Shown piece after piece: positions 43,595 through 51,896 of a DNA stretch of 64,000 nt. Position 1 is the first letter of the stretch. Each line of letters opens with the position of its first letter. The position numbers and the translations under genes were made by a program. Origin of the DNA: a virus; IMG/VR virus record IMGVR_UViG_3300036791_001436, positions 1 through 64,000 of that record. One strand, written 5' to 3'. The notes below the pieces were generated by a model. The model was not told the DNA's origin and did no database searches. It was given only the letters and a program-made list of their open reading frames with translations.

Positions 43595-44389
43595 CTACTC
43601 CGCCAGGTAGACGGTTGGGTCGTGGACGATCGCATCGTGGAACGCTTCCCTACGTGCGATACAGGTTGGGCAGACACCGCAGTGCCGGCTCTCACCTGCA
43701 TAGCAGCTCCAGGTGTCTGCGAAGTCGACGTCCAGGGAGTCACCGAGTTGCACGACTTCGGACTTCACCATGTGCACCAAGGGAACGCGAAGGCGCACCT
43801 TCCCGTAGGTGCCGATCTGGATGGCTGCCGCTTGCGCACCGAGGAACTCCAGAGTGCAGTCTGGGTATGCGTCTCTGGCTGCATCGTCGGCGTGCATCCC
43901 AGCGTAGAGAATGGCGTTGGCCTGTGCTAGGCTCTTCTCTGCTGCCATCACCCAGGACTGTGCCCTCGCTGCCATGATGCTGAGCATTGTCCCGTTGCGA
44001 TAGCTGACGTAGGTTGGGGAGATGCCTTCGGGAAGCTCCCCGTACGACATCTGGGGGATGGGTTCGTTCACTTCCTTGTCCACCAACATTCCCGTGAAGG
44101 ACCCTTGGATGTTGACAACGATGTGCTCGGCCTCGAACTTCTTGGCTTGCCTGCGGGCGTACTCGATCTCCTTCTTGTGCCGTTGCCCATAATCGAAGGT
44201 CAGGCACTCGATCTCAGCACTGGGGAATTGGTCACGAGCGAACGCCAGGACGGTGCTGGAGTCGACTCCTCCCGACAACATGACGAAGCACTTGGTGACC
44301 ACGAGCGGGGGCTTGGGTCTCGGATCCCTAAATGTCGAAGTCAGGGTCTGGGGTAGGTCTGACTCTGTGGAGGTAGGGTGATCGACCAT
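43595..44389 (-). CDS. queC: 7-cyano-7-deazaguanine (preQ0) synthase
   Basis: ATP-dependent conversion of 7-carboxy-7-deazaguanine to preQ0. The PP-loop SGGVDSST is at residues 39-46, TFDYGQRHKKEI follows near 65, YVSYRNGTMLS near 130, and the zinc cluster CYAGESRHCGVCPTC near 235. ATG 44389 has AGAGG upstream; an earlier ATG at 44431 lies deeper inside the HTH gene. At 264 aa it has no fused amidotransferase domain, so preQ0 and not the amidine form is the expected end product within this window. Confidence 0.93.
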   Translation of the reverse strand: MVDHPTSTESDLPQTLTSTFRDPRPKPPLVVTKCFVMLSGGVDSSTVLAFARDQFPSAEIECLTFDYGQRHKKEIEYARRQAKKFEAEHIVVNIQGSFTGMLVDKEVNEPIPQMSYGELPEGISPTYVSYRNGTMLSIMAARAQSWVMAAEKSLAQANAILYAGMHADDAARDAYPDCTLEFLGAQAAAIQIGTYGKVRLRVPLVHMVKSEVVQLGDSLDVDFADTWSCYAGESRHCGVCPTCIARREAFHDAIVHDPTVYLAE

Positions 44390-44636
44390 GTTGGCCTCTA
44401 GCTTGTGGGTCGGAGGGTGGAGACTGGGCAAGACGTCGGAGCTCGGAGATGGGGATGCGATAGTTGCGCCCCATGTACTCGCCCTTGATCTGCCCAGTCT
44501 TGATCCAGTTCAGTACCGTGTGGTAGTGTACGTGGAGTAACGGTGCAGCGCGACGAGGCGATATCCATCCTCGGAGGTTGAGGATCTCCGCCGCCGTGAG
44601 ACCGGCGACTTCTTCTTCAATGTCGTTGGGGGACAT
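44328..44636 (-). CDS. Small helix-turn-helix DNA-binding protein (excisionase-like)
   Basis: A 102-aa protein with a MerR/excisionase-type HTH: ISPRRAAPLLHVHYHTVLNW near residue 25 and a wing IKTGQIKGEYMGRNYRIP. The C-terminal 30 residues are a basic Pro-rich tail that overlaps the start of queC by 62 bases in another frame. It is the only clear sequence-specific DNA-binding protein seen in the window, so it is one candidate to bind the dyads upstream of the promoters. That link is speculation. Confidence 0.75.
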   Translation of the reverse strand: MSPNDIEEEVAGLTAAEILNLRGWISPRRAAPLLHVHYHTVLNWIKTGQIKGEYMGRNYRIPISELRRLAQSPPSDPQARGQHGRSPYLHRVRPTPDPDFDI

Positions 44637-44673
44637 GCCTCGTCACACCACACGCGGCCTCTGCGTATTGGCC

Positions 44674-45204
44674 TTACAAAGGGTTGCTGAAACCGCCCTG
44701 CGCCGCACCTTGCACCGGTGCCAGGACGTCCTTCACCTCGTTGCGGCGCTCGCCTTGGTAGAGGCGGATCCCCACCTTGGCGCGCAGCGGCTTGCCGAGG
44801 AGCAGGCCTTCGTCGGCGACGAGCTTCGGGTTGAAGTTCGTCACGATCAGTTCCGGTGCGACCTTCATGAGGAAGGACTTGCCACGGGCGATCATGTTCT
44901 CCGCCCAACTAACGTTCAGGAAGAGCTTCCTGTTGACGAGGTCCTTGGACTCGTCGTCGTCGACGGCCAGCTTGATCGCCCACATGGGCTTGCCGGCGGC
45001 ATTGGAGAGCTTGTACTCGCACTCCTCGATCGTGCTGGGGTAGAGTCCAGCCGGGAGCACAGGGAAGCCCTTGTCGGCTTCGACGTCGGTGAGGTCGACG
45101 GTGAAGCCTTCACCGCCCTCGTATTGCAGGCCTTGGGTGTCCTGCTCGTGCTCCTGCTCTTGAGACAGGTCGACTTCGTTGCCGTGTTCGTCGGTCATGG
45201 ACAT
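44674..45204 (-). CDS. DUF669-like protein (candidate ssDNA-binding)
   Basis: A 176-aa acidic protein whose central part, FPVLPAGLYPSTIEECEYKLSNAAGKP then RKLFLNVSW, resembles DUF669 proteins of phage recombination modules, which are thought to act as single-strand DNA-binding proteins. It lies next to a Sak4-like ATPase and a PD-(D/E)XK nuclease, the usual neighbours. The N-terminus is Glu/Gln-rich and the C-terminal tail ends in Gly/Phe residues. Confidence 0.68.
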   Translation of the reverse strand: MSMTDEHGNEVDLSQEQEHEQDTQGLQYEGGEGFTVDLTDVEADKGFPVLPAGLYPSTIEECEYKLSNAAGKPMWAIKLAVDDDESKDLVNRKLFLNVSWAENMIARGKSFLMKVAPELIVTNFNPKLVADEGLLLGKPLRAKVGIRLYQGERRNEVKDVLAPVQGAAQGGFSNPL

Positions 45205-45255
45205 GTTGGTTCCTTGGGCTTGGTTGGGTTTGGGTTAGGGGTTGGCCAGTTGAGG

Positions 45256-46317
45256 TTACGCCGGCTGCGCCAACTTGAAGGCAGCCATGATGCTGCCCAT
45301 AGTTGGGTTGTCGAAGTACGCCTGCTTATATGAAGCCCGACGATTCTTAGCGTCGAACTTCACTCCAGACTGGGGCTGGATATACAGTCGGCGTAGATCG
45401 GGTGAGCTGGGGTCTGCTTGTGAAACTACCATGTATCCCACCAGGTCGACGAACGACTGGATCTGCGTGGCGAGCTTGCCCGTCATCCAGGGAGTGAAGT
45501 GCATCTTCTTCAACTCGTCCTGGGCATAGGACTGCCCGCAAATGATGAGAAGGTTGATAGGCAGGTCGCGGAACGCTCTCACGATCGCCTGGATGGCGTT
45601 GTTGTTCTTCCTGAACTCTGGGAAGCCTGCGATCGGCATCTCGTCACCAGCTTCCCACGCCATCGCATCTGGCCCTACACCACCCAGCCCCATCACTTTG
45701 GCCAGGTTCATCTGTTCGATCTCCGTCAGGGAGTCGATGATGACAGTGCGAAAGCGGCGCAGACGGTCGATCTCTTCTGGAGGGACACCGAAGGTCTGGC
45801 TTTGGATCTGGCGTAGCACCGGTTCGTTGTTCGTGTCCCGCGCACGACAGTGGTGTTGCAGGAACTCGTAGATCTTCCGGAGCTGCTCGATCTGCGTGAC
45901 GCGCACCTCGTCGATCATCTCGTAGTTCAGCACACGGTCGTTGTCCTCCAGGACTAGCTCGCCGCCTTCTGCCGACAAGAGGAGGATGTCCTGCATTGAG
46001 GGAACATCGACTGCGCTGCCGCATAGTGTGGTCTTACCTGTCCCTGCTGGCCCATAGAAAAGAGCCTTGATGTAACGGTTCTTCAGGGGGCTAGAGATGC
46101 CGCCGATCTTGAAGAACGCAGGGTTGGGGACGCTCAGAGCAGTTCTGGTAGGACCCGCTCCTGCTTGAGCTGGCGCTGGTGCGATCTTGGGTGCTGGTGC
46201 TGGCGTGGGCGCAGGTGCGGTTGGTGTGGCCGGCTTGACAGGTGCCTGGCCTGGCTTCAGCGTAGTAGGAGCTGGTGAGGCGGGAGCAGTTGGGGTGCCT
46301 GTGGTGGTCATGGTCAC
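45256..46317 (-). CDS. RecA-like ATPase (Sak4-type)
   Basis: A 353-aa protein with a disordered Pro/Ala/Thr-rich first 60 residues and then a RecA/Rad51-type ATPase core: Walker A GPAGTGKTT at 89-97, DILLLSAEGG and a Walker B-like strand RTVIIDSLTEIE near 190. Single-domain phage enzymes of this kind (Sak4) aid strand annealing together with an SSB. Its start overlaps the stop of the nuclease gene (ATGA), a common pairing. Confidence 0.82.
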   Translation of the reverse strand: MTMTTTGTPTAPASPAPTTLKPGQAPVKPATPTAPAPTPAPAPKIAPAPAQAGAGPTRTALSVPNPAFFKIGGISSPLKNRYIKALFYGPAGTGKTTLCGSAVDVPSMQDILLLSAEGGELVLEDNDRVLNYEMIDEVRVTQIEQLRKIYEFLQHHCRARDTNNEPVLRQIQSQTFGVPPEEIDRLRRFRTVIIDSLTEIEQMNLAKVMGLGGVGPDAMAWEAGDEMPIAGFPEFRKNNNAIQAIVRAFRDLPINLLIICGQSYAQDELKKMHFTPWMTGKLATQIQSFVDLVGYMVVSQADPSSPDLRRLYIQPQSGVKFDAKNRRASYKQAYFDNPTMGSIMAAFKLAQPA

Positions 46318-47756
46318 TCGTGATCTACAAGGTTGATGGTCGGGTTGAGGCCAACTTCTTGGTTGCCTTCTTCCTCTTCCACACCGGCCGTCCTGAGGAC
46401 GACATGTGGGTCCGCACGCTCTCGGGTGTACTCGTCACCCTGAGAGGGGTCCTTCCATTCGGGAGGAGGCTTGAAGTCGTTGATGTCGTCAACGTCGTCT
46501 GCGGCGATCTCTGCCCGGTATTGATCTTCTCGCGACCGTTGCTGGATCAGCCCGAGGTCGATATCTGGAAGGCGGTCCTGTGGCACTCCCTGCAGGCGCT
46601 CGTGGAGCACACGGGGGTCAGGAAGTCGGGAGCGCCAAAGGCGATCCACTTCTAAGTCACGCTCACAGTAGTCTGCTTCTAACTCCAGCTCCCAGTCTCC
46701 GCCGTCGTCTAGGGATACGCACGGGCTCAGGAAGCTGCATAGGCGGAAGCAGTCACGTGTTGGGTTCGGGTACAGCGGGAGATCTGGGTTCAGCATGTCC
46801 TCCAACTCCAGGAGGATCAAGATCCCTTGTGACTGGATCTGTTGCACTGTACGGTTGATCTCATCCCGCCGTACATAGCGGTCGCGGTTCTCGTTCTCAG
46901 AGGAGGCCAGCGCCCATAGGAAGTCGATGTTGGCCTTAGGCGCGGCGTCGACGGAGTTGTAGAGGTCGAGTAGTCGCTGCCGGTATAGGGATTCAGAGGT
47001 CACTAGGTTCTGCGCTGTGGATACTTTCCCCGATTGCAGGATCCTGGGAGGGTCAGGGGCTCGCTTCCAGAACTGATGGTAGATCACCCCTACTACCGGT
47101 TGCTCGTAGATCTGCGCACCTGCCCACACGTATCGCGATACTTGCGGGTCAGTCATGTAGTGTTGGGTCTGGATAACCTTGGCGGTCTTGTACTCGTCGA
47201 TCAGGAGAGTGTCGTAGTCTCCCTGGACTACTCTGTCGATCGTACCGCGGTAGAGGATGATGTCAATCCCCAACTGGGCGCATAGGGCTTGGATGGTGGG
47301 GTTGATCGATGGGGTGATCGGGATCTCGAAGTTGACCTCTACCTGAGGTTCCGAGACTCCCGTGATTGGGTTTGGTGCCCAGAAAGTTTGGTCATTACGC
47401 TTATGGCGCAGCCAGTTGTACTGGTAGTACCGCATCATCTGCTGGCCGAGCACGAAGAGGTCAGCGTAGTCCGAGGGAAGATCGCGGACGTAGTTCTGCG
47501 CTGTGGCGATGCAGTAGGCGATGAAGGCGCGCTCGGCCGAGTCGAAGACCCGATACCCGTGGAAGTCTTCCAGCGCGTAGTGGACCCCCGACCCGAACCA
47601 GAGCGGGCTCGCCAAATGGATGGGCCCAAGGTTCATCTGGAGGTGGCTGCCCCAACCCCACTTCCGGCGACACTGCTTGAAGTTGATGGAGTCGCTCGTA
47701 CGGAAGATCGCAGCGTTGCGTCCATCTGCTAGCCGTGTCAGGTTGAGCCGACGCAC
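46314..47756 (-). CDS. PD-(D/E)XK nuclease, RecB/Cas4-like
   Basis: A 480-aa nuclease. The active-site pattern is Asp174 in GTIDRV and Asp187-Glu188-x-Lys190 in IDEYKTAK, followed by a helix with PQVSRYVWA. The FKQCRRKW segment at 26-33 and C-terminal CFRLCSFLSPC could hold an iron-sulphur cluster as in AddB/Cas4-type enzymes. It is the first gene after promoter P4 and is paired with the Sak4-like ATPase, suggesting a recombination exonuclease. Confidence 0.85.
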   Translation of the reverse strand: MRRLNLTRLADGRNAAIFRTSDSINFKQCRRKWGWGSHLQMNLGPIHLASPLWFGSGVHYALEDFHGYRVFDSAERAFIAYCIATAQNYVRDLPSDYADLFVLGQQMMRYYQYNWLRHKRNDQTFWAPNPITGVSEPQVEVNFEIPITPSINPTIQALCAQLGIDIILYRGTIDRVVQGDYDTLLIDEYKTAKVIQTQHYMTDPQVSRYVWAGAQIYEQPVVGVIYHQFWKRAPDPPRILQSGKVSTAQNLVTSESLYRQRLLDLYNSVDAAPKANIDFLWALASSENENRDRYVRRDEINRTVQQIQSQGILILLELEDMLNPDLPLYPNPTRDCFRLCSFLSPCVSLDDGGDWELELEADYCERDLEVDRLWRSRLPDPRVLHERLQGVPQDRLPDIDLGLIQQRSREDQYRAEIAADDVDDINDFKPPPEWKDPSQGDEYTRERADPHVVLRTAGVEEEEGNQEVGLNPTINLVDHE

Positions 47757-47795
47757 GCGTGAGATCCCTATGACTTGAACACATCCAATCTAACT

Positions 47796-47857
47796 ATACT
47801 ATACTAGATCAGAGGGGAAATCAACAGGAATCTTTTGGGCGGTCCATAAATTTATTG
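47796..47857 (-). promoter_or_regulatory. Promoter P4 with upstream dyad
   Basis: On the - strand: TTGATT (47824-47819), 17-bp spacer, TAGTAT (47801-47796). The -10 is weaker than in other members. CCATAAATTTATTG at 47844-47857 is centred about 61.5 bases before the predicted start near 47789. It reads into the nuclease, Sak4, que and polymerase genes. Confidence 0.65.
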
Positions 47858-47884
47858 TACCTCGCCGGAGGTAGTAAGGTGGGC

Positions 47885-47940
47885 AAATTCTCCCTTAACG
47901 GGGAGCGAAAGACACCCGTGAGCTCCTGCGAGGCTGGCCG
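47885..47940 (-). repeat. Dispersed element copy B (partner at 4570-4635)
   Basis: Shares long stretches with the reverse complement of 4570-4635. CTCCCTTAACGGGGAG (47889-47904) forms a hairpin with a TTAAC loop. It lies between the helicase stop and promoter P4, in the same orientation relative to its promoter as copy A is to P1. Confidence 0.6.
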
Positions 47941-47945
47941 TGGCC

Positions 47946-49496
47946 CTAGTCGGCGACAGACTCTGTGACCATAGCTTTTGCTCCCTTTGTTAGAAGGGTC
48001 TTGATGTGCTTCGGGTAGGTGAGGAGGCGGGTCACATTCCACCCCTTTGCCATGATATACTCCCACAGGTCGATGTCGAAGGTATCCTGGCATTGGCAGT
48101 AATAGGCGAAGCATGTGTCTTCCGAGGTGAGACGGTGGAGACGATCCTCAGCCTGTTCGTTCTCGTCCTTGTCCCACTCGTACCCGATGAAGGCGCAATA
48201 GCTGGCGTACGGTGCTAGCTCGAAGGATTCCGCGTACTTGATCGTGCACACGATCACCCCTGTTGGGGATTGGGACCATGCCTTGATGATCTCTTCCTGC
48301 TCTATCGGGTTCACTCCTCCTCTGAGGATCCAGGTTGGCAGGTTCCGTGCGTTGCGAAGGTAGTCCGCGAAGTGATCGCACGGTGCCCTATAGGGGGTGT
48401 ATATGACGTACTTCGAGATGTCGTTCTCGGCGAACTCGTCAGCCACTGCTTCGATCGCTGCGCCGACCCCTAGCTGCTCGTTGAGGGCCTTGGGACATAC
48501 TAGAGCCATCCGAGCAGCGTGGAGAGCAGCTAGTTCGTTGGCACGGACAATGAAATCCCCATCTGGTAACTCGGCGAGCGAGTCTTCCCGTAGGGACTCG
48601 TATAACTTCCGCTGCCAGGGCTCCAGTTCATACTCCAGCGGGAGCCGAACCTTGTCCTTCAGGTGCTTGGCTACCTGGTGCTTCTTGACACTGGTGAACC
48701 AAGGGGCTACTGCATTCTGCCACTGAGGTATGTTCTTGGGCCCTAGGATGGTCTTCCCGTACCCGGAGTCGTCAATCAGGCAGAACATGTTGACGTACTT
48801 CCAGTAGGAGCTCCAGGTTCGAGGGTCCAAGATGTTGAGCGCTGGCCAGATATCCTGGGGCCCCGTGGTGATAGCGCTACCAGAGAGGAAGATTTTGACC
48901 AGGGGGCGCGGTGAATAGGCTAGGTGCTGCTTCAGGAGTTTGAACGTGGCGGAGTCCTTATGGCGCATGTACCGATGGAACTCATCGAAGATCCATCCTG
49001 GGGACTTCCAGACCCATTGGGGAACAGCGTCCGTGGTGTTGACGTGCTTGCCAGTGCGACGTGCGCTGTCGGAGAGCAGAGTGGCCGCTGGGATGACGAA
49101 CACCTTGGCCTCTGGATTCCCCCATTGTTGAGCGCGAATGGCTCTCCCCTTGTCACCTACTGCGCTCTTTGGGGCGTACACCAACTGGACCTTGGCCGCA
49201 TCCTCTGGGAGCCACTTTTCTGTTTCCTTCTTGTAGGTACGGAGACCACGCCCAGTGGTGAGAACGATAAGGGGGTATGCATTAAAATGTCGGGCAATTA
49301 GCAGGGCGAGGATGGTCTTGCCTAGTCCCTTATCCACACCAAAGATATGTCTGCCGGCACGGAGACGGACCCCACGATCGTAGCAGACTAGTCCATAGGG
49401 GTGCAGCTCGATGTTCTGGGGGTAGGGTTGTTGTACATGACGGTTCTCGATGTACTGCTCGAACTCGTCCAGCTCCGCTTCTTGGGTCTGGGTCAT
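47946..49496 (-). CDS. SNF2-like superfamily 2 helicase
   Basis: A 516-aa helicase with motif I DKGLGKT (55-61), DEAD-like box IFDEFH near 168, SGSAI motif III near 206, and a motif VI-like QAEDRLHRL near 459. In SNF2 enzymes motif VI is QAxxRxxRxGQ; here the end differs. Phages often carry such helicases for replication restart or transcription-linked work. Its start overlaps the stop of the 113-aa gene (ATGA). Confidence 0.85.
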   Translation of the reverse strand: MTQTQEAELDEFEQYIENRHVQQPYPQNIELHPYGLVCYDRGVRLRAGRHIFGVDKGLGKTILALLIARHFNAYPLIVLTTGRGLRTYKKETEKWLPEDAAKVQLVYAPKSAVGDKGRAIRAQQWGNPEAKVFVIPAATLLSDSARRTGKHVNTTDAVPQWVWKSPGWIFDEFHRYMRHKDSATFKLLKQHLAYSPRPLVKIFLSGSAITTGPQDIWPALNILDPRTWSSYWKYVNMFCLIDDSGYGKTILGPKNIPQWQNAVAPWFTSVKKHQVAKHLKDKVRLPLEYELEPWQRKLYESLREDSLAELPDGDFIVRANELAALHAARMALVCPKALNEQLGVGAAIEAVADEFAENDISKYVIYTPYRAPCDHFADYLRNARNLPTWILRGGVNPIEQEEIIKAWSQSPTGVIVCTIKYAESFELAPYASYCAFIGYEWDKDENEQAEDRLHRLTSEDTCFAYYCQCQDTFDIDLWEYIMAKGWNVTRLLTYPKHIKTLLTKGAKAMVTESVAD

Positions 49497-49834
49497 GGGA
49501 GTTCGATCCCGTACTTCACTTTGAACCCCTCAACGAACCTGTTCAGTTCGTCGGCGATCTGCCCCATGCGGATCTCATCTGCCGGGGTGGGTTCTTCACT
49601 ACCAGGGTCGAGCATTGTCATTATGGAACCGAGGAGGTGTTGGGCTCCAGCGAAGAATGCCATGCGCATTTCCTCCAGTTGGATCTCCGGGGCGTCAGGA
49701 GGAATTGCCATCTCTCGCATGCCCAGCCACCCTGCTTCGATCAGCAGGCCGTCGGCAACCGCTTTCCTCGTGACCTTGGCGACAATTGCCTGTAGGCGTT
49801 CTCTGTCTTGAGCTTCGCGCTCTTCGTTGGTCAT
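49493..49834 (-). CDS. Hypothetical protein
   Basis: A 113-aa mostly helical acidic protein that I do not recognise. It is coupled to thyX and the helicase by four-base overlaps on both sides. The N-terminal 25 residues are charged and could form a coiled coil. Confidence 0.6.
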   Translation of the reverse strand: MTNEEREAQDRERLQAIVAKVTRKAVADGLLIEAGWLGMREMAIPPDAPEIQLEEMRMAFFAGAQHLLGSIMTMLDPGSEEPTPADEIRMGQIADELNRFVEGFKVKYGIELP

Positions 49835-50547
49835 GTCAGGTTCTCCGTTGCTCGGTGGTCGGGGATGTCAGGGAAGTATTTCATGATCGCATTCCAGCAC
49901 AGGTTTGCGATATGACGGTGCTCCTTCTGGGAACCTTCTTTTGTGCGCACACGGGTGTAGTGGTACCAGTCTCGTATGCGCCCGTTGAAGTACATCTTGG
50001 TTGGGGTGTTCCCTTCTGGGAGCACTACTCGGGCCTGCTCCTTAGCAATGCCTCTAGCGAGCGCCTGGTTGTAGACAGCGATGGCTCGGAGCCAGATTTC
50101 CCCTTGGGCGGCTAGCCACCACTCTTGGTCGCCGAGTTGTTGAGGATCACGAAGGTCAGGTTCTAAGGAACCTTGGCGGTTGATGGGGTCTTGGTATCGT
50201 AGTTCCCTGAGGATAGGACCTCTGATATCGGTCCCAACCTCAGCATAGCGCTGGGAGAATTCCTGGGGCTTTAAGGAGGAGTGTCGAAGGATCTGTCGCC
50301 CGATGTCACGAGTGGCGAGGATCTCGCATGTGGCATCCACCATCTCCAGTGGGGACCACTCCTCTCTCCTGATCAGACCGCGGATCAGTTTTGCTCCAGT
50401 CCTGTGGTTGGTCTGGTTGGCTTCGTTGCTCACGCGGGCATAGAATGCCAGCAGCTCCTGAGGGGTCTTGACCCCGTACACCTCCTGCAGTTCTTGGGTC
50501 GGCATGGAGATGGAGGTCACTCTTGCGTCATAACCGACTATGGTCAT
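49831..50547 (-). CDS. thyX: Flavin-dependent thymidylate synthase
   Basis: Makes dTMP from dUMP with flavin and folate. The signature RHRx7SxR appears as RHSx7SxRY at residues 88-101, so the third residue is Ser in place of Arg. The fold pattern (EWSPLEMVDATCEI, ILRH, FSQRYAE, ARVVLPEG) is otherwise normal, and the length of 238 aa is typical. The changed residue lies at the FAD/dUMP site; substitution is known to vary in the family, so activity is still likely but unproved. Confidence 0.88.
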   Translation of the reverse strand: MTIVGYDARVTSISMPTQELQEVYGVKTPQELLAFYARVSNEANQTNHRTGAKLIRGLIRREEWSPLEMVDATCEILATRDIGRQILRHSSLKPQEFSQRYAEVGTDIRGPILRELRYQDPINRQGSLEPDLRDPQQLGDQEWWLAAQGEIWLRAIAVYNQALARGIAKEQARVVLPEGNTPTKMYFNGRIRDWYHYTRVRTKEGSQKEHRHIANLCWNAIMKYFPDIPDHRATENLT

Positions 50548-50750
50548 TCCTCGTCCTCGTACTCCAGGTCACTGATGTGGCACGAGCGGTAGCGAGGGAA
50601 TTCGCTCCCCTCTGGTTGCCACCGCACCCAGGCTGCGCCTGCTGGATAGGGACACTCTGGGTCGGTGGCCAAGACTAGGACGCGGACGCCCGCTGGCAGC
50701 ACCTGGGTGGGGCCCACCCACTTCGCCCAGCGTTGCTTGTGTTCCTGCAT
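50544..50750 (-). CDS. Small hypothetical protein
   Basis: A 68-aa protein starting at ATG 50750, one base after the stop of the DUF7352-like gene. The frame is open further upstream but that part overlaps the neighbour and is low in information. The sequence CPYPAGAAWVRWQPEGSEF and an acidic C-terminus suggest a small beta domain. No known function. It overlaps thyX by four bases. Confidence 0.55.
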   Translation of the reverse strand: MQEHKQRWAKWVGPTQVLPAGVRVLVLATDPECPYPAGAAWVRWQPEGSEFPRYRSCHISDLEYEDEE

Positions 50751-50751
50751 G

Positions 50752-51045
50752 TTAGTGCACCGCTTCCTTCTCGACGAAGATGTGCCAGACGTACTCGCTG
50801 ATAGGCGGCTGGAGGACGGTGTCAACGTAGTCCTCGGGCTCGACATGAACTTCCGTGGTGTCTAGGTTCCACCCTGTGCCTACTATCCAGACCCTACGTG
50901 GCATTAAGGGTTGGCCCTCATCTACGAACGCCCACAGAGTCAGCTGTGGCCCTTGGAACGCTACCTTCAATATCTTGGAGCCCTTAGGCAGACGTAGCGT
51001 CTGCTGCGAAGTCAGGTTCAACGGGTACTTGAAGATGATGGCCAT
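50752..51045 (-). CDS. DUF7352-like protein
   Basis: A 97-aa protein with a pattern I associate with DUF7352, MAIIFKYPLNLTSQQTLRLP then AFQGPQLTLWAFVDEGQPLM and VGTGW. This small family is common in phages of many hosts, with unknown function. ATG 51045 has AGGA upstream and lies at the end of the previous gene (two-base overlap region). Confidence 0.7.
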   Translation of the reverse strand: MAIIFKYPLNLTSQQTLRLPKGSKILKVAFQGPQLTLWAFVDEGQPLMPRRVWIVGTGWNLDTTEVHVEPEDYVDTVLQPPISEYVWHIFVEKEAVH

Positions 51046-51046
51046 G

Positions 51047-51313
51047 CTATTGTCCTGGGCGTCCTGTCTTGATTGGGCGATTAGGGTTACGGCCTTTGAT
51101 GCGCGCCACACGAGGGCTCACCTGCTTCGGGAGTTCGGGGCCCCTCAACTTTGGGATGGGATAGAAGTGGCGACATAGGTGTCCTTCCGGACCTATGTGT
51201 AGCACGATCAAAGGCGGTATTGCGTGCTCTTGCCCACGAGCGAAGCACTCGCATAGGTTGTGCAGCGTGCACTCATGGTTATGACAGTAATCCTGCTCAG
51301 AGTTCGCGGCCAT
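51047..51313 (-). CDS. Small Cys/His-rich protein
   Basis: An 88-aa basic protein with a Cys/His cluster in its first 25 residues (CHNHECTLHNLCECF) and a later LCRHF, fit for one or two zinc ions. The C-terminal tail is Arg/Pro/Lys-rich. ATG 51313 overlaps the upstream gene by 17 bases; the site AAGGG is distant. A nucleic-acid-binding role is possible, no more. Confidence 0.5.
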   Translation of the reverse strand: MAANSEQDYCHNHECTLHNLCECFARGQEHAIPPLIVLHIGPEGHLCRHFYPIPKLRGPELPKQVSPRVARIKGRNPNRPIKTGRPGQ

Positions 51314-51890
51314 TAGGGGTGTAGCCCTTGTTGTCTTCCACTGGCGGTTCCAGATCCCAGTCTGTAGATTCTGCCGCATGGCGTGCGTAGTTGACTGCCT
51401 TGTCGAAGCTTCCGAACCCTAGAGCATAGTCCCGTTGGTTGTTCTGGGATTGGATCTTGAACACCTGGTACGGGTTACGGCGGGCTTCTTTGTTGTAGCG
51501 GACTTCGAAGTAGTTCACGCTGTCGGTGTACCCTGTCCGGTATGCCGTGCGGGTTATGAGGGACGTTGCCTCTGCTGGTATGAACGGTGGCAACACCTCT
51601 CGCCAGGGGGTCCTAACTGGGGTCACCTCTGCCTCTTTCCCCATCGCAGGGCTTGCCTCTGCCTCTTTCCCCACCTTGGCTGGCTGCTCATCGTTCAGGT
51701 CAGCTATCAAGTCTGCTACGTTGCTGAAGCTCTTAGTCTCGCCGGCCTCAGCGGCCCTGATAGCCTCTTGCGTCTCAGCGTTGGGCTGAGGTTCAGGCTC
51801 TGCTTTGATGTACGCCGGCCCGCTCCTGAACGAGGCTGGGGGCAGAGCGGGGGTCCACTTCCCTGTCTTGAGCCAATTGATCAGTCCCAT
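51297..51890 (-). CDS. Hypothetical protein
   Basis: A 197-aa protein. The first 90 residues are low-complexity with a short repeat (GKEAEASP, GKEAEVTP), preceded by a helix SFSNVADLIADLND. The C-terminal 100 residues look folded, with VNYFEVRYNKEARRNPYQVFKIQ. It starts six bases after the ligase stop. No family recognised. Confidence 0.6.
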   Translation of the reverse strand: MGLINWLKTGKWTPALPPASFRSGPAYIKAEPEPQPNAETQEAIRAAEAGETKSFSNVADLIADLNDEQPAKVGKEAEASPAMGKEAEVTPVRTPWREVLPPFIPAEATSLITRTAYRTGYTDSVNYFEVRYNKEARRNPYQVFKIQSQNNQRDYALGFGSFDKAVNYARHAAESTDWDLEPPVEDNKGYTPNGREL

Positions 51891-51896
51891 GGTGTT

